A DNA stretch of 64,000 bases. Source: Dichetophora obliterata. Its lineage: Eukaryota > Arthropoda > Insecta > Diptera > Sciomyzidae. A program made the translations under genes and the position numbers. Below the pieces are notes generated by a model that saw only the letters and a list, made by a program, of their open reading frames with translations, searched no databases and was not told the origin of the DNA. Location: positions 49,913,482-49,977,481 of the forward strand of contig OY986439.1 in the NCBI GenBank assembly GCA_963920525.1, written 5' to 3'. Shown here piece after piece: positions 20,140 through 29,964 of this stretch (within the stretch, counting starts at the first letter, position 1; each line of letters starts with the position of its first letter).

Positions 20140-20994
20140 AATTCTACGTCAAAACTGATGAATCGGTTGCTTCAGCACAGTGAATCACTTGCTTGTAAGA
20201 ACTGTGGCCTGAACTACCATCAAAACCACATTTTGAATGCAGACACAGGGCCTTCAAGTTTTCAGTGCTTAAAGTATCAATAACGCATTTTTTTACATCA
20301 AATAGCCGCTTAACTGTATGGTCAAGAGGCGATTGAAAAGTTACTTCTTCAGAAGTTTCACAGATTTTAATTGATTCTTTTTTGAGATAACAATTTTTTT
20401 TTGCCAATTGAAAAAACTTGTACGACGGAAATTTTTCTGGAGCAGCTCTTCTGATAATGTTATATGTTCTCGGGTTAGTTTTGCATCAACAAAAACAGCA
20501 AGTGCTTCTTCTTTACTGAGCATTCTGAATTCCTCGGATTTTTCTAATTTTTTTTTTTTAACTTAACATTTTCGATGGTTTGCAGTCGCTATTTTTTCTA
20601 TTAAATTTGATGCCTCAATTTGACCTGCCGCTCTTAAACTCATTCGAGTAGCGAATGCTAGCATAGGAAGAGATGCATGGCTTCTCAAATCTTTAACTTT
20701 CTTTCGCTTACTGCCTTCGCTTGACTCTATAAATGAAATTGCTTTTCGGCCACGTTTTACATGCTCCCCAGAAGGGATGGAAATAGATTCATCTAACCAA
20801 GATTTATTAAATCTCAAAAATCTTTCTTCTATTCTACGAAATCTCTGCCATTTGCTTTTAAACTGAGAGACAAAACTATTTATAACGTTATCGAAATTCT
20901 TCATTTCGCCCTGTGAAGGACAAACCCGTCTCTTTATTTCCGTCCGACGAAAACAAAATTTTTCTTTGTAGTCATGACAATCTGAGTTTTTCAT
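20140..20994 (-). pseudogene. N-terminal half of the RAG1/Transib-like transposase relic
   Basis: Three minus-strand open pieces in different frames follow each other. The first (20994-20563, ATG present) is basic and Ser/Arg-rich and includes a KRGRKAISFIESSEGSKRKK stretch. The second begins near 20523 with SKEEALAVFVDAKLTREH. The third (to 20144) holds GFDGSSGHSSYKQ and ends SSVLT. A long A/T run near 20550 probably shifted the frame. In the family I recall, this order leads straight into the segment found at 15395 on the same strand, so the two relics are halves of one gene split by about 4.7 kb of later sequence. The function assignment is inferred from the C-terminal half. Confidence 0.6.
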
Positions 20995-21392
20995 TATATT
21001 ATATAAATCTTGTCGAGAAATAAATGAAGTATTAAAACGCGTTCCTAAAAATATATTTTGTTAAAAAAAATTTTATAGCACTTTTTAACATGTTCACAAT
21101 TTACACATTACCAATAATAAATTATTACTCATCACGATTGTAACATTTTAAGAACAAAACACATACGATGAAAACCTACCAACAATAAGAACTGACGCAG
21201 TCACTTAAACATAAAGTCAAACTTTTTTAAAAATATTTTTTTTTAAATACTGGTTTCAAAATACCTGAAGATTCCATAGAAAAACTTATTTTTATTTCAA
21301 TTTTTACTCTTAAATTTTCATTCGTATGTCGCTTACATTTCACTTTCTGCATTTTGCATAACAATGCAGCAGAAAACAGTAAACATTAATAT
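20995..21392. other. Non-coding stretch between pseudogene and hAT element
   Basis: AT-rich sequence upstream of the RAG1-like relic start. No gene, promoter or repeat unit could be supported. Confidence 0.5.
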
Positions 21393-21400
21393 GGCACGGA

Positions 21401-23357
21401 CAGGGTTGCCAACTTTTGAAAAGCCCAGGCCCGGAGCTTTTTTTATTTAATATTTTTTTTATGGTCTGCTTGCTTTTAATTAAAAAATTAATTTTTTCTT
21501 TGGTTTTTTCATACATAGTCATGTTTAACAATCATGTTTACAAATTGTGACACAACACAACTTGCATTTTCCCGTGAACTCGTTTTTTTTTTTTATCAGC
21601 AACCAATCTTTGTAGTAGGCTTGTGCTTGTACTTTCCAGAGACGGAACGGACATGGAACGATTCTTTTGAAGAAAGGAACTAGTTCACGGAAACATGTCC
21701 GCAGAACTATCTAGTTCCTTTGCTTATTTGAACTGTATAGACTATAAGGACTGTCTGTTTGTTGAACTACAAAGGGAATTTGAAGCATTTCCGCGGAACT
21801 ATCTAGTTCCTTTGTTTATTTGAACTGCAGAACTATTTGAAGCGTTTGAATGAAGTGCTTGTTGAACTGCTGAGAAAATGTGAAAAGGTCCATGTAGATT
21901 TTCAACACATCACTCAGACTAGTCTTAAATCAATTGAACAGAATTTTTTGCTTTTTATTTCAATATTTTTAACTTAAAAAAAAACATTTCTTTAGTTTAT
22001 ATAAAAAAAGGAACTTCTATCATTTAGTAAATAATTTCATTTAGTAAATAAAGTTCACGAAGTAAATTTATAAAGTTGCTGAAAAGCGAGTAAAAATAAT
22101 TTGCAAACAGTTCCTTATGAGCTCGAAACTCAGTTGCATCTTATAGTTCATCAGCTTTAAGCATATTCGCGGAACTATATAGTTCATCAGCTTTAAGCAT
22201 GTTCGTGGAACTATATAGTTCCAGCAGTTATATTTATAATAATGAAAGTAACAAAAGCATGTTCAATGTCATTTCGTGATTGTTTTGTTTCATAGGTTAA
22301 AAGCAAAATTAAACAGCAATGCTGAACAATGCACACAACTGGAATGACGATATATCATTTTTTATTTTATCTATTATTTCTTTCACTCTCTTTTACATGC
22401 ATAATTGGCTTACTTGTAGTCGCTCAAACAATTCGATTAAGTTATGTAAGTGCGAATGAGATGTCAGTTTATGTCGTCGCTCAAACAATTCGATTAAGTT
22501 ATGTAAGTGCGAATGAGATGTATCTCAATTAAAAAAATGTTATTGCAATCAGAACTGTTTGGACATGCTTAAATCGAACAGATGGAATGATTGGAACTAT
22601 GTCCGAGAGTGAACATAGTTCCATGAACTATGCAGGTCCCGAACGACCCAACTCTACTTTGTAGCTTGGTATCGAGAGCCAATCGTTGTTAAAAGATGTT
22701 AAGTAATGTTTCCTCTTGCAACTAGATTCCATTATGCTGTTCTCTAAAATAGTTTTGTATCAGATACTACACAAAACACAAATTATTGACCGAACTTACA
22801 TAAATTGAACTGCAAACATTAATTAAAAATTCAGCCGCAGACAAGGTTCATTTATAAGGTTGTGGCACTTGAGAGAAATGCACTCTTTTTCCCGCCTTTT
22901 CTAGAACTGTCATTGCGCTTTTTTTTGTTCTAAGCATTCATTTTCTTCATTTCTTTTCATCCATTCTGACAGTTCGACCGAGTTCGCTCTCAAGTGCCAG
23001 AACCTTATAAATGAGCCTTGGCCGCAGAACTCAAAAGAAAAAGAAAAACAGAAACGACTTCGTCAAGTTACCAAAAGAAAAGTTACGACTGGTTACGACG
23101 TTCCTTCAAAAACGAAGTTCAAGAAATAGAAAGAACGTCAAAGTTAAGAGCGTTCATTAAGACAAATGGTTCAAACATTCACTAAAAAAAGGGTAAATCA
23201 ACACTAATAAATAAGTTAAACAAATTTTTTTGTAAGAGAAACTTGATTTAAATATAGATTAGAGCGAAAGCCGGAGAAAATGTGCCAGGCCCGGAGCCCG
23301 GAGATCGGCCCTCAGGCCCGAAGTCTCCGGGCGAAAAGGTATGTGTTGGCAACCCTG
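21401..23357. mobile_element. Non-autonomous hAT-type element, 1957 bp
   Basis: The ends are CAGGGTTGCCAAC and GTTGGCAACCCTG, perfect 13-bp inverted repeats, flanked on both sides by the 8-bp duplication GGCACGGA (21393-21400 and 23358-23365). An 8-bp target duplication and CAGGG-type ends fit the hAT superfamily. Subterminal GGCCCGGAGC motifs occur at both ends. The interior has many GGAACTATNTAGTTCC palindromes (21640-22230) and a 57-bp direct duplication at 22419-22521, but no transposase. It must have been moved by a transposase made elsewhere. Exact TSDs and TIRs suggest fairly recent insertion. Confidence 0.88.
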
Positions 23358-23534
23358 GGCACGGAAGGAAAACCAGAGCAGAAAAATATAACATTTTTTA
23401 ACCAATGTTGCAAAATTCTATATTCGTTAAGATAGCATAAAAAATTCTGAGGTAACTTTCATTTTCGTTTTTCGAGATTTGACCCCTCTGTGTGTCGCCT
23501 AATTTTCTTCATTAAGAATTAACGTGTGCTCGTG

Positions 23535-23700
23535 TTTTCAGAAGAAATTTACTTGAATTTATTAAAAATTTGCTGTTTGAGTTTATAATAACTTAGCAAA
23601 GATTTGCTTGAATTAAGTAGAAAATTGCTTTTGCAGTTTATAATAACTTAGCAAAATTTAATCAAAATTTGCTTTTTCCTAAATGCATGAGAAGTGATTT
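23535..23700. repeat. Copy of the GCTAAGTTATTATAAA repeat family
   Basis: Contains two copies of TTTATAATAACTTAGCAAA and flanking GCTTGAATTAAG, the reverse complement of sequence at 14000-14110. A truncated member is near 29708-29797. Confidence 0.6.
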
Positions 23701-23804
23701 CAGAGCTGGGTTTTAATGATTATTTTATAATTTAATTCCACCTATATTCCAATTCCTTGGAATTCCGAATTGGTATTTGTACATCCAATTCCTCAGGAAT
23801 GTAA

Positions 23805-24687
23805 GGCACATATTACACGATGATCGTTGATCGGCGTTCAAAATATTTTTGTTGTTGCTTTCAATGGGAAACTGTCAAAAAACACTGAGAGCCAGAGCGG
23901 ATGAACAATTGTTAGGGCGATCAAGATATGTTCATTTTTGAACGCTGTACACGACAGCAATCACAATCGAAACAGTGTTGCTGGGTGGCAAAATTTAAGA
24001 TGTGTTCACTTTTAGCAGCTAAAAAGTACTAGAAGTACTGCTTTTTGACTGAAAGGTATTAAAAAAAAAGTTACATGAAACCCTTATATTTAACAAGAAT
24101 TCTTACTGGAATAAAGAAAAAAACAAGACTTGATCGCGATGAAACGATCATCATGTGAAGGCGGATTTACACATTTCACTCAAAACGATGATAGTGAACG
24201 TTGAACGATGACAGTGAATCAATTTGTAATTTGCATTATTCAAAGTGTAAATTTTAAATTTGTTGGATGATTCGGTGTTGATTGTCAAAATATATTCGTT
24301 GGCTGATTAATTTTATTGACGCTTAAAAAAATTAAATAAATAAAAGCTATTCAGCAATTATATAAAAAAATATAAACTTTTTGCTTGAAATTATGTTAAC
24401 ACCTTTCAATTGTGTTTTAGTACGAATGGCACATCAGTTCGGTTTGCTTTCACTTTCATCAAAAGTAGGAAGACCTTCTACTTCTTTCACTGTTCAATGT
24501 GGATGACAATCATCTTCATTTTAAAGATGAAACTCTATTTACATTTTACAAATTAGATGATTCATCCAAAGTGAACGATGATAGTGAATCGTGTAAATTC
24601 GCCTTGACCTACCAACGATGAAAATGTAAAAGAGCGTAAAAAAGTGTTCATTGAACGCCGATCAACGATCATCGTGTAATATGTGCC
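23805..24687. mobile_element. PIF/Harbinger-like MITE, 883 bp
   Basis: Perfect long inverted repeats of about 37 bp (GGCACATATTACACGATG... at the left, its complement at the right) are flanked by TAA on both sides (23802-23804 and 24688-24690). A TAA target duplication with GG-starting TIRs fits PIF/Harbinger. It has no transposase. Inside, a second inverted pair (AAGGCGGATTTACAC near 24158 and GTGTAAATTCGCCTT near 24590) marks a probable nested element. Confidence 0.82.
24158..24605. mobile_element. Nested TIR element inside the Harbinger-like MITE
   Basis: AAGGCGGATTTACACATTTC at the left and GAATCGTGTAAATTCGCCTT at the right are imperfect inverted ends, with ACGATGATAGTGAA repeated inside both. 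No clear target duplication is seen, so boundaries are approximate. Confidence 0.5.
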
Positions 24688-24925
24688 TAATTAAAAAAAT
24701 TCCCAAATTACATTACATTAATTGTAATTGGTAAATAGACATTTCCATTCCTCAGGAATGGAATTAGAAAAATCGTCAATTCCATTACAGGAATTTTAAT
24801 TGGTAATTGAACTCCTCAATTCCTCGAAATGGAATTGGAAAAAATTGTAAATTCCATTACGGGAATTGTAATTAGTAATTGAACGCCCCAATTCCTTAGG
24901 AATAGAATTGAAAAACATCGCTTTG

Positions 24926-25384
24926 TAAGTAGATTAATGAAATTTTGCACAGGGGTGTGAAAGTAGTGTACCAAGCACCTTGCAAAAAGTTGGCGGGATT
25001 GGACCAGGTAGCGTAGCAGCTACATATTTCGTTCTAACTCAAAATGTAGTATTAAATTAAAAAATTGGTATCTTCGATAATAAATACGTTTATTTGTAAA
25101 TATTTCATTAACCAACTACCAGTGGGAGTCAAATAAAGTTTTCTAATACATAATGAAGTAGTTTTGAGTTAATGAAAAAGTAATTGAAATTTTAACTGCA
25201 AAATACAGTTCCTGTATTTGAATTGACGGTTTTTCCAATTCCATTTAGTTAAGTTTAGTTAAGTTAAATTGTTAATTGTCTATAAATTTTTAAAAACTAT
25301 TAAAATATTCTTAATAGTTTGTAAGATTGTTAGAAATCCGTAGACTGAAACAAATAAATAAATAAATAAAAACAACGTCTGTCA
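24926..25384. other. Non-coding stretch
   Basis: No gene. A short AAATAAATAAATAAAT tract lies near 25350, and GTTAAGTTTAGTTAAG steps near 25250. Probably transposon-derived but not classifiable. Confidence 0.4.
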
Positions 25385-25870
25385 ACTAAATAATTTCTAT
25401 TCCAATTTAAAAAGTTATAATGAAAACCCATTTTGACAAGCTTCGCAACTAAAATAGTATGGGAAACTTTTTTGAACGCTTTGAAAAAATCCGTGTAGAT
25501 AGTTTCTACTTGAACAGCTTCTAAGTTAGAGGTTGTTGACCGCCGCTGTATGAACCCATTATTACCATTTTCAATTATCCGTTAAATAATTAAATTTTAA
25601 AAACTCAGAGAAAAGATTCGCAGAGTTTTAAATGTTGTTTGAGACTCTATCTTCCCAGAATAACGATGTTGGAATGAAAGAGCTTTTATTTTTAGATTGA
25701 ACAAAGCGCCAAAATTGTTAGGGTTTGTTTTGCTGTTTTGTTCAATTGTAAGCAAATGCTGCTTTTTTTTTGTGAACGCTATCAGAATGTGGAATTTACT
25801 ACCTTCAAGAGTCAAAAGTATCCAAAATAAGCACAACTTTAAGCATGCAATATTCCAACACTTTTCTTGA
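25385..25870 (-). pseudogene. Jockey-like LINE ORF2 fragment with internal deletion
   Basis: On the minus strand, FGALFNLKIKALSFQHRYS (25720-25660) is followed after a short gap by a frame-broken reverse transcriptase segment, YTDFFKAFKKVSHTILVAKL (about 25505-25445), which is the motif A region (F-x-D-x-x-K-A-F). The first part duplicates sequence at 28015-28130, and the middle of the RT is missing compared with 27540-28368, so this is an internally deleted copy of the same LINE family. Confidence 0.7.
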
Positions 25871-25914
25871 TACTATTTTTCTTCTTTCTTCTATTTTCTA
25901 TTTTATTAATGTTA

Positions 25915-27201
25915 TTGGGGGTTGGAATTAATTTTAAAGGTTTTTTTTCGGTTTTTGAGCATTTATTTAGAAACAACGGTACAATGTATATTATTCAAAG
26001 TATTGTCCATCGTTAGCTACAACATTTTCCCATCTTTCTGGCAGCATATGGATTCCGCGCCGGAAGAACGATTCGTCTTTTGAGGCAATCCACGAATCGA
26101 CCCATTTTTTGGTATCCTCGTAAGAAGTGAAGCGCTGCTCAGCCAAGCCATGCGTCATCGATCTGAATAGGTGGTAGTCGGAAGGGGCTATGTCTGGGCT
26201 ATAAGGCGGGTGGGGTAGCACATCCCAATTCAGCGCCTCCAACGTTTCCTTGACGGTTCTTGCAACATGTGGCCGTGCGTTGTCATGTTGAAAAACCACT
26301 TTGTCGTGTCTTTTGGCATATTCCGGCCGTTTAACCTTTAATGCTCGGCTCAATTGCATCAATTGTTGTTGGTAGCGTTCCCCAGTGATGGTTTCGTTAG
26401 GTTTTAGCAGCTCATAGTACACGACACCCTTCTGATCCCACCAAATACACAGCATAAGCTTGGCGCCATGAATATTCGGCTTGGCCCTCGATGTTGATGC
26501 ATGGCCGGGTGGTCCCCACGATTTTTTTCGCTTAGGATTATCGTAATGGATCCATTTTTCATCGCCAGTGACAATACGATGCAAAAAACTCTTCCTTTTA
26601 TGCCGTTGAAGCAGTTGTTCGCACATGCAAAATCGCCGTTCAACGTCTCTCGGCTTCAACTGGTACGGCACCCAATTTCCTTGCTTTTGAATCATTCCCA
26701 TGGCCTTCAAGCGTTTGCCGACCGTTGATAAGTCGACTCCCAATGATTCTGACAATTCTTGAAGGGTTTGACACGGGTCTTCATCGAGCAAAGCCTCCAA
26801 TTCCTCATCTTCAAACTTTTTCGGCTGGCCCGGACGCTCTTTGTCTTCCGTATCAAAATCACCACTTTTAAACCGACGGAACCAGTACTCACAAGTAGAA
26901 ATCGATGGAGCATAGTCCCCGTAAGCCTCAGTAAGCGTGCGTTGTGCTTCAACCGCTTTTTTCTTCAAATGGAAGCACAAAAGTAATCCTTCCCGCAAAT
27001 TGCGTTTTGTTGGAACGAAAGTCGACATGTTCACAGAGAAAAAAATATATATTGTTTACACTTCAGTGGAATGACACATACTGAAAAATGAAGCTTAGAC
27101 AATGTGCTTTGAAATGAATATAGTCACAGGTGTGCCCGATGCGATCTATTGATAGTTACGCCATCTCTTAGAAAACCTTTAAAACTAATTCCAACCCCCA
27201 A
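25915..27201 (-). mobile_element. Apparently complete mariner element, 1287 bp
   Basis: The ends TTGGGGGTTGGAATTA are inverted repeats of about 30 bp with one mismatch, flanked by TA on both sides (25913-25914 and 27202-27203). The single gene inside (25991-27028) is full length. Element length, TIR length, TA target and transposase all fit a canonical mariner. The near-identical TIRs and open frame suggest a young insertion that may still be mobile. Confidence 0.95.
25991..27028 (-). CDS. Mariner transposase, DD34D, full length
   Basis: The protein is a cut-and-paste transposase that binds its TIRs and inserts at TA. It has 345 residues from the ATG at 27028 (a GTG two codons earlier is unlikely to be used), the same length as Mos1. 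Residues 1-110 hold the paired helix-turn-helix DNA-binding region (CFHLKKKAVEAQR; QTLQELSESLGVDLSTVGKRL). The linker WVPYQLKP is at 119-126. The catalytic triad is D156 (TGDEKW), D249 (QHDNARPH) and D284 (YSPDIAPSDYHLF), with 34 residues between the last two, at the same positions as in Mos1. The C-terminal YEDTKKWVDSW and GIHMLPERWENVV blocks are intact. There is no stop, frameshift or missing key residue. The overall wording places it near the mauritiana-type mariners. Confidence 0.96.
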   Translation of the reverse strand: MSTFVPTKRNLREGLLLCFHLKKKAVEAQRTLTEAYGDYAPSISTCEYWFRRFKSGDFDTEDKERPGQPKKFEDEELEALLDEDPCQTLQELSESLGVDLSTVGKRLKAMGMIQKQGNWVPYQLKPRDVERRFCMCEQLLQRHKRKSFLHRIVTGDEKWIHYDNPKRKKSWGPPGHASTSRAKPNIHGAKLMLCIWWDQKGVVYYELLKPNETITGERYQQQLMQLSRALKVKRPEYAKRHDKVVFQHDNARPHVARTVKETLEALNWDVLPHPPYSPDIAPSDYHLFRSMTHGLAEQRFTSYEDTKKWVDSWIASKDESFFRRGIHMLPERWENVVANDGQYFE

Positions 27202-27203
27202 TA

Positions 27204-27539
27204 TCTTCTTAATTATTTGGAAAAAGTTCCTTAAAGGTAATTTATACATAAGTCTAAATTCAATTCAATTATAATTTATTGTTAAAATTTAAGCTTATAA
27301 CTAAATTTAATTTCTTGAGTCAAATGCATTTGTTTGTTGATTATAACTTAAATTTAAAATTTAAAGTTAAATTTAGTCGTTGCGTATAATTTTTTTTTTT
27401 AATTTAAAATAAGTAATTTAATATTTTTTGTTTTTATTTATTTTTTGGTTATAACTTGTTGTTATTCTTTGATTTCTTACTGCATTTAAAAGACTTTGTC
27501 TTATATGTGAACATGATAATTAAATTAAATAAATAAATA
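27204..27539. other. Non-coding flank of the mariner
   Basis: AT-rich sequence without recognisable coding or repeat signals. Confidence 0.4.
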
Positions 27540-28368
27540 CAAACGGTGTTATTACCATTTTCAATACAAAATCCAATTTAGTTTTTACTATATGTTCAAG
27601 CAATTTAGAAATGTTTGAAAGTTTAGCGATCGGACGGTAATTAGAAATAACATTTTTTTCTACCAGACTTAAATACAGGGGTAAAAATAGATGCAATTTT
27701 CCATTTACTTATAAAATCTTCAAAAACAAGAGATTTATTAAAAACCAGACACAAAGGCTTGACAACAGACAAACCATCAATATCAGCTTTCATAGAATTT
27801 TTTCAGGCGAGATATTCCACTTAAAACATCATTTAAGAGAAATTTAAGAAACATTTAAGAAACATTTCATTAAGATAAAGGTGTCCAAAATTTATGCAAG
27901 GTTCAACTTTATCAAGAACTTCCAAGTCATTTCACATAGTAGATATCCGTTAAATAAATAGATTGAAAAAACGCAGAGAAAATATTCGCAGAGTCTTAAA
28001 TGTTGTTCGAGACTCTATCGAGAATAACGATGTTGGAATGAAAGAGCTTTTATTTTTAGATTGAACAAAGCGCCAAAAATTGTTAGGGTTGGTTTTGCTG
28101 TTTTGTTCATTTGTAAGTAGATGCTGTTTATATAAAAATTTATCTTAAAAACTAAATTCTTGAGAATAGTGCAAGTATTTTTCCTGGTGGAAAGCATTTT
28201 TTGTGATTTTAAATAGTTTATAGAATTTATTTCATCAAATTTTTTAACTTTTTTTAGCCCTTGAAAGTATACCATATTAGTATACCATGGAAGCCTATGA
28301 ATTTTTTTCTTCAATTTTGGAACATTATAGTACATTATTTCGCATACCTTATTTAAAAAAGAGATCAA
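27540..28368 (-). pseudogene. Jockey-like LINE ORF2 fragment (linker to RT fingers)
   Basis: The minus-strand frame from 28368 begins with a linker between endonuclease and RT (PWYTNMVYFQGLKKVKKF) and contains FGALFNLKIKALSFQHRYS. Beyond a stop, frames holding DIDGLSVVKPLCLVFNKS and WKIASIFTPVFKSG give the RT finger motifs, ending near IENGN at about 27550. Several stops and shifts make it dead. It is the same family as the deleted copy at 25385-25870. Confidence 0.72.
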
Positions 28369-28384
28369 AGCATATATTTATGAA

Positions 28385-28660
28385 GAATTGAAGTGTTCAA
28401 TTACTAATTACGATTCTTGTAATGGAATTGACAATTTTTTTCAAATCCATTCCTGAGGAATTGAGATGTGCAATTACCAATTACGATTCCTGTAATGGAT
28501 TTAACCGTTTTTTCCAATTTTATTCCAAGCAATTGAGGTGTTCAATTACCAATTACAATTGCTGTAATGGAATTGACAATTTTTTCAATTACATTTCTGA
28601 GGAAATGATAGGACCAATTACCAATTCCTTATTCCAAGGATTTGGAATTGAATTGTAATG
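28385..28660. repeat. Right arm of the CCTCAGGAATGG foldback repeat
   Basis: Three to four tandem units of about 65 bp carry AATTGAGGTGTTCAATTACC, AATTACGATTCCTGTAATGG and ATTCCTGAGGAATTGA, inverted relative to 24691-24925. If both arms belong to one element, the LINE fragments and the mariner lie between them. Confidence 0.6.
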
Positions 28661-28684
28661 AGTACTTTTTGACCCTACTCTGGG

Positions 28685-29672
28685 GGCCAATTTTTCAGTG
28701 TTAGTTTAAACCCCAGTTAATAAGAGTTCAGTTAATCGTAGATTAAAGTTCACCAGAGTTTAACCACACAATCACTTTTTCAGTGCTTGGTTAAGTAACC
28801 AGCACTTTTGTGATTATTGATATGGCCGCACCATTAAACGGCATTAAAATTCAAATAAATATATGTAAAATCTGAAGTCTCAATAAAAAAAAACAAAATG
28901 AGTAGAGAAAGAACCTGCAATTTTTTCATTAACACGGGGGTTACAAGAGACAGTACTGTTAAGACTGTTGCAACACATTCACAAATTTTTACCCACACAC
29001 ACTCACTTTTGCTACTGTCTGCTACTATCTGCTCTACTGTCTTAAATTTTTTGTAGACAGTTGGCGGGACAGTAGCTAGGACAGTAGAATGATATTTAGC
29101 ATATCAAATGACAGAATACGAGACAATTTAACAGAATTAATTGGAAATTTCCAATACTTTGGCGTGCTCGGAGTTTTGCCAAAATTTTCTTCACAAAATA
29201 GACATTTTTTACTATTTTGTCCACTGTCTTGCCAACTGTTTTACCAACTGTCTGAATTCTTATTCACAGACACAAAGTTTGACAACTAATACGTATTTTT
29301 CACTTTCTTAACAGTACTGTCCTGTGTAAGGAAATTGAATTTTTGTTAGCAACAATCAACAAATCGTCGCTGCGCCTGCCAAAATAGTAATGCTTTACAA
29401 AAACAACCAATTTATTAAACAGAAAGAAGACCGAAACCGTCCTCAGCAATTACAGCTTTGGTTAGTGTGAATTTATTTTTTTTTTTTTTATAAATGCAAG
29501 TAAACAAATCATTTGTCAAAATTGAACGGTAAGTTAACAAAAGTTTAACCAATGAATATTGAGCGGTTAACCTTAGTTTAAACTTTGGTTAATATTCACT
29601 GAAAAACTTATTTTTTGGTTAAAACTTAGTTTAACCGAAAAACAGAGTTAAACTTGCACTAAAAAATTGACC
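28685..29672. mobile_element. TIR element of about 988 bp, class uncertain
   Basis: GGCCAATTTTTCAGTG at the left and CACTAAAAAATTGACC at the right are imperfect inverted ends, and both are followed inwards by GTTTAA-rich sequence (AGTTTAACC and variants). A clear target duplication is not visible. No coding region. It contains another inverted-repeat element. Confidence 0.6.
28939..29329. mobile_element. Nested MITE with GACAGTACTGTTAAGA ends
   Basis: TTACAAGAGACAGTACTG at the left and its near complement (CAGTACTGTCCTGTGTAA) at the right form about 24-bp imperfect TIRs. The interior repeats CTACTGTCTG and CAACTGTCTTGCC-type motifs. The target duplication is unclear. Confidence 0.6.
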
Positions 29673-29707
29673 TTGAGTGATTTAAGTTTAGCAATCTTTT
29701 TCTAAAA

Positions 29708-29797
29708 TCCCACCGTGTTTGAGCAAAGTTTTGCTGATTTGCTTTTAAGCAAAACATTTGCTTGATTCAAGCAAAATAACTATCTCCGTGTAGGAGT
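29708..29797. repeat. Truncated member of the CACGGA / AAGCAAAA repeat family
   Basis: Ends in ATCTCCGTGTAG, the complement of the CTACACGGA start at 13844, and contains AAGCAAAACATTTGCTTGATTC-like sequence. Short and probably internally deleted. Confidence 0.45.
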
Positions 29798-29964
29798 TGA
29801 AGAAGAAAAAAGGTTATATTTATACCCAGAACTGGGAGGAGAGGTCATGAATCAGCCAACAATTTGAGGCCAATATCCTAGGCACGTCCTAGATGGTAAC
29901 ACAACGTCCAACGCCCAGCATGCATAGCTCAAGTGCAGATCCACAGATACCGATATCACTACTG

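Larger units (their letters stand above)
23738..24925. repeat. Left arm of a CCTCAGGAATGG foldback repeat, interrupted by a MITE
   Basis: The units combine a near-palindrome (ATTCCTCAGGAATGGAATT) with AATTCCATTACAGGAATT and AATTGGTAATTGAAC in roughly 65-bp steps. The arm runs 23738-23801 and resumes at 24691-24925 after the 883-bp insertion. An inverted arm with the same units lies at 28385-28660. Confidence 0.65.

Noticed and set aside
20540..20570. A tiny intron joining the first two pieces of the N-terminal RAG1-like relic
   Set aside because: The GT..AG distance would be only about 24 bases within an A/T run; a homopolymer frameshift is simpler.
22329..22532. 67-codon hydrophobic frame in the hAT element
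   Set aside because: Its second half is a direct duplication of its first, and it has no family resemblance; probably chance.
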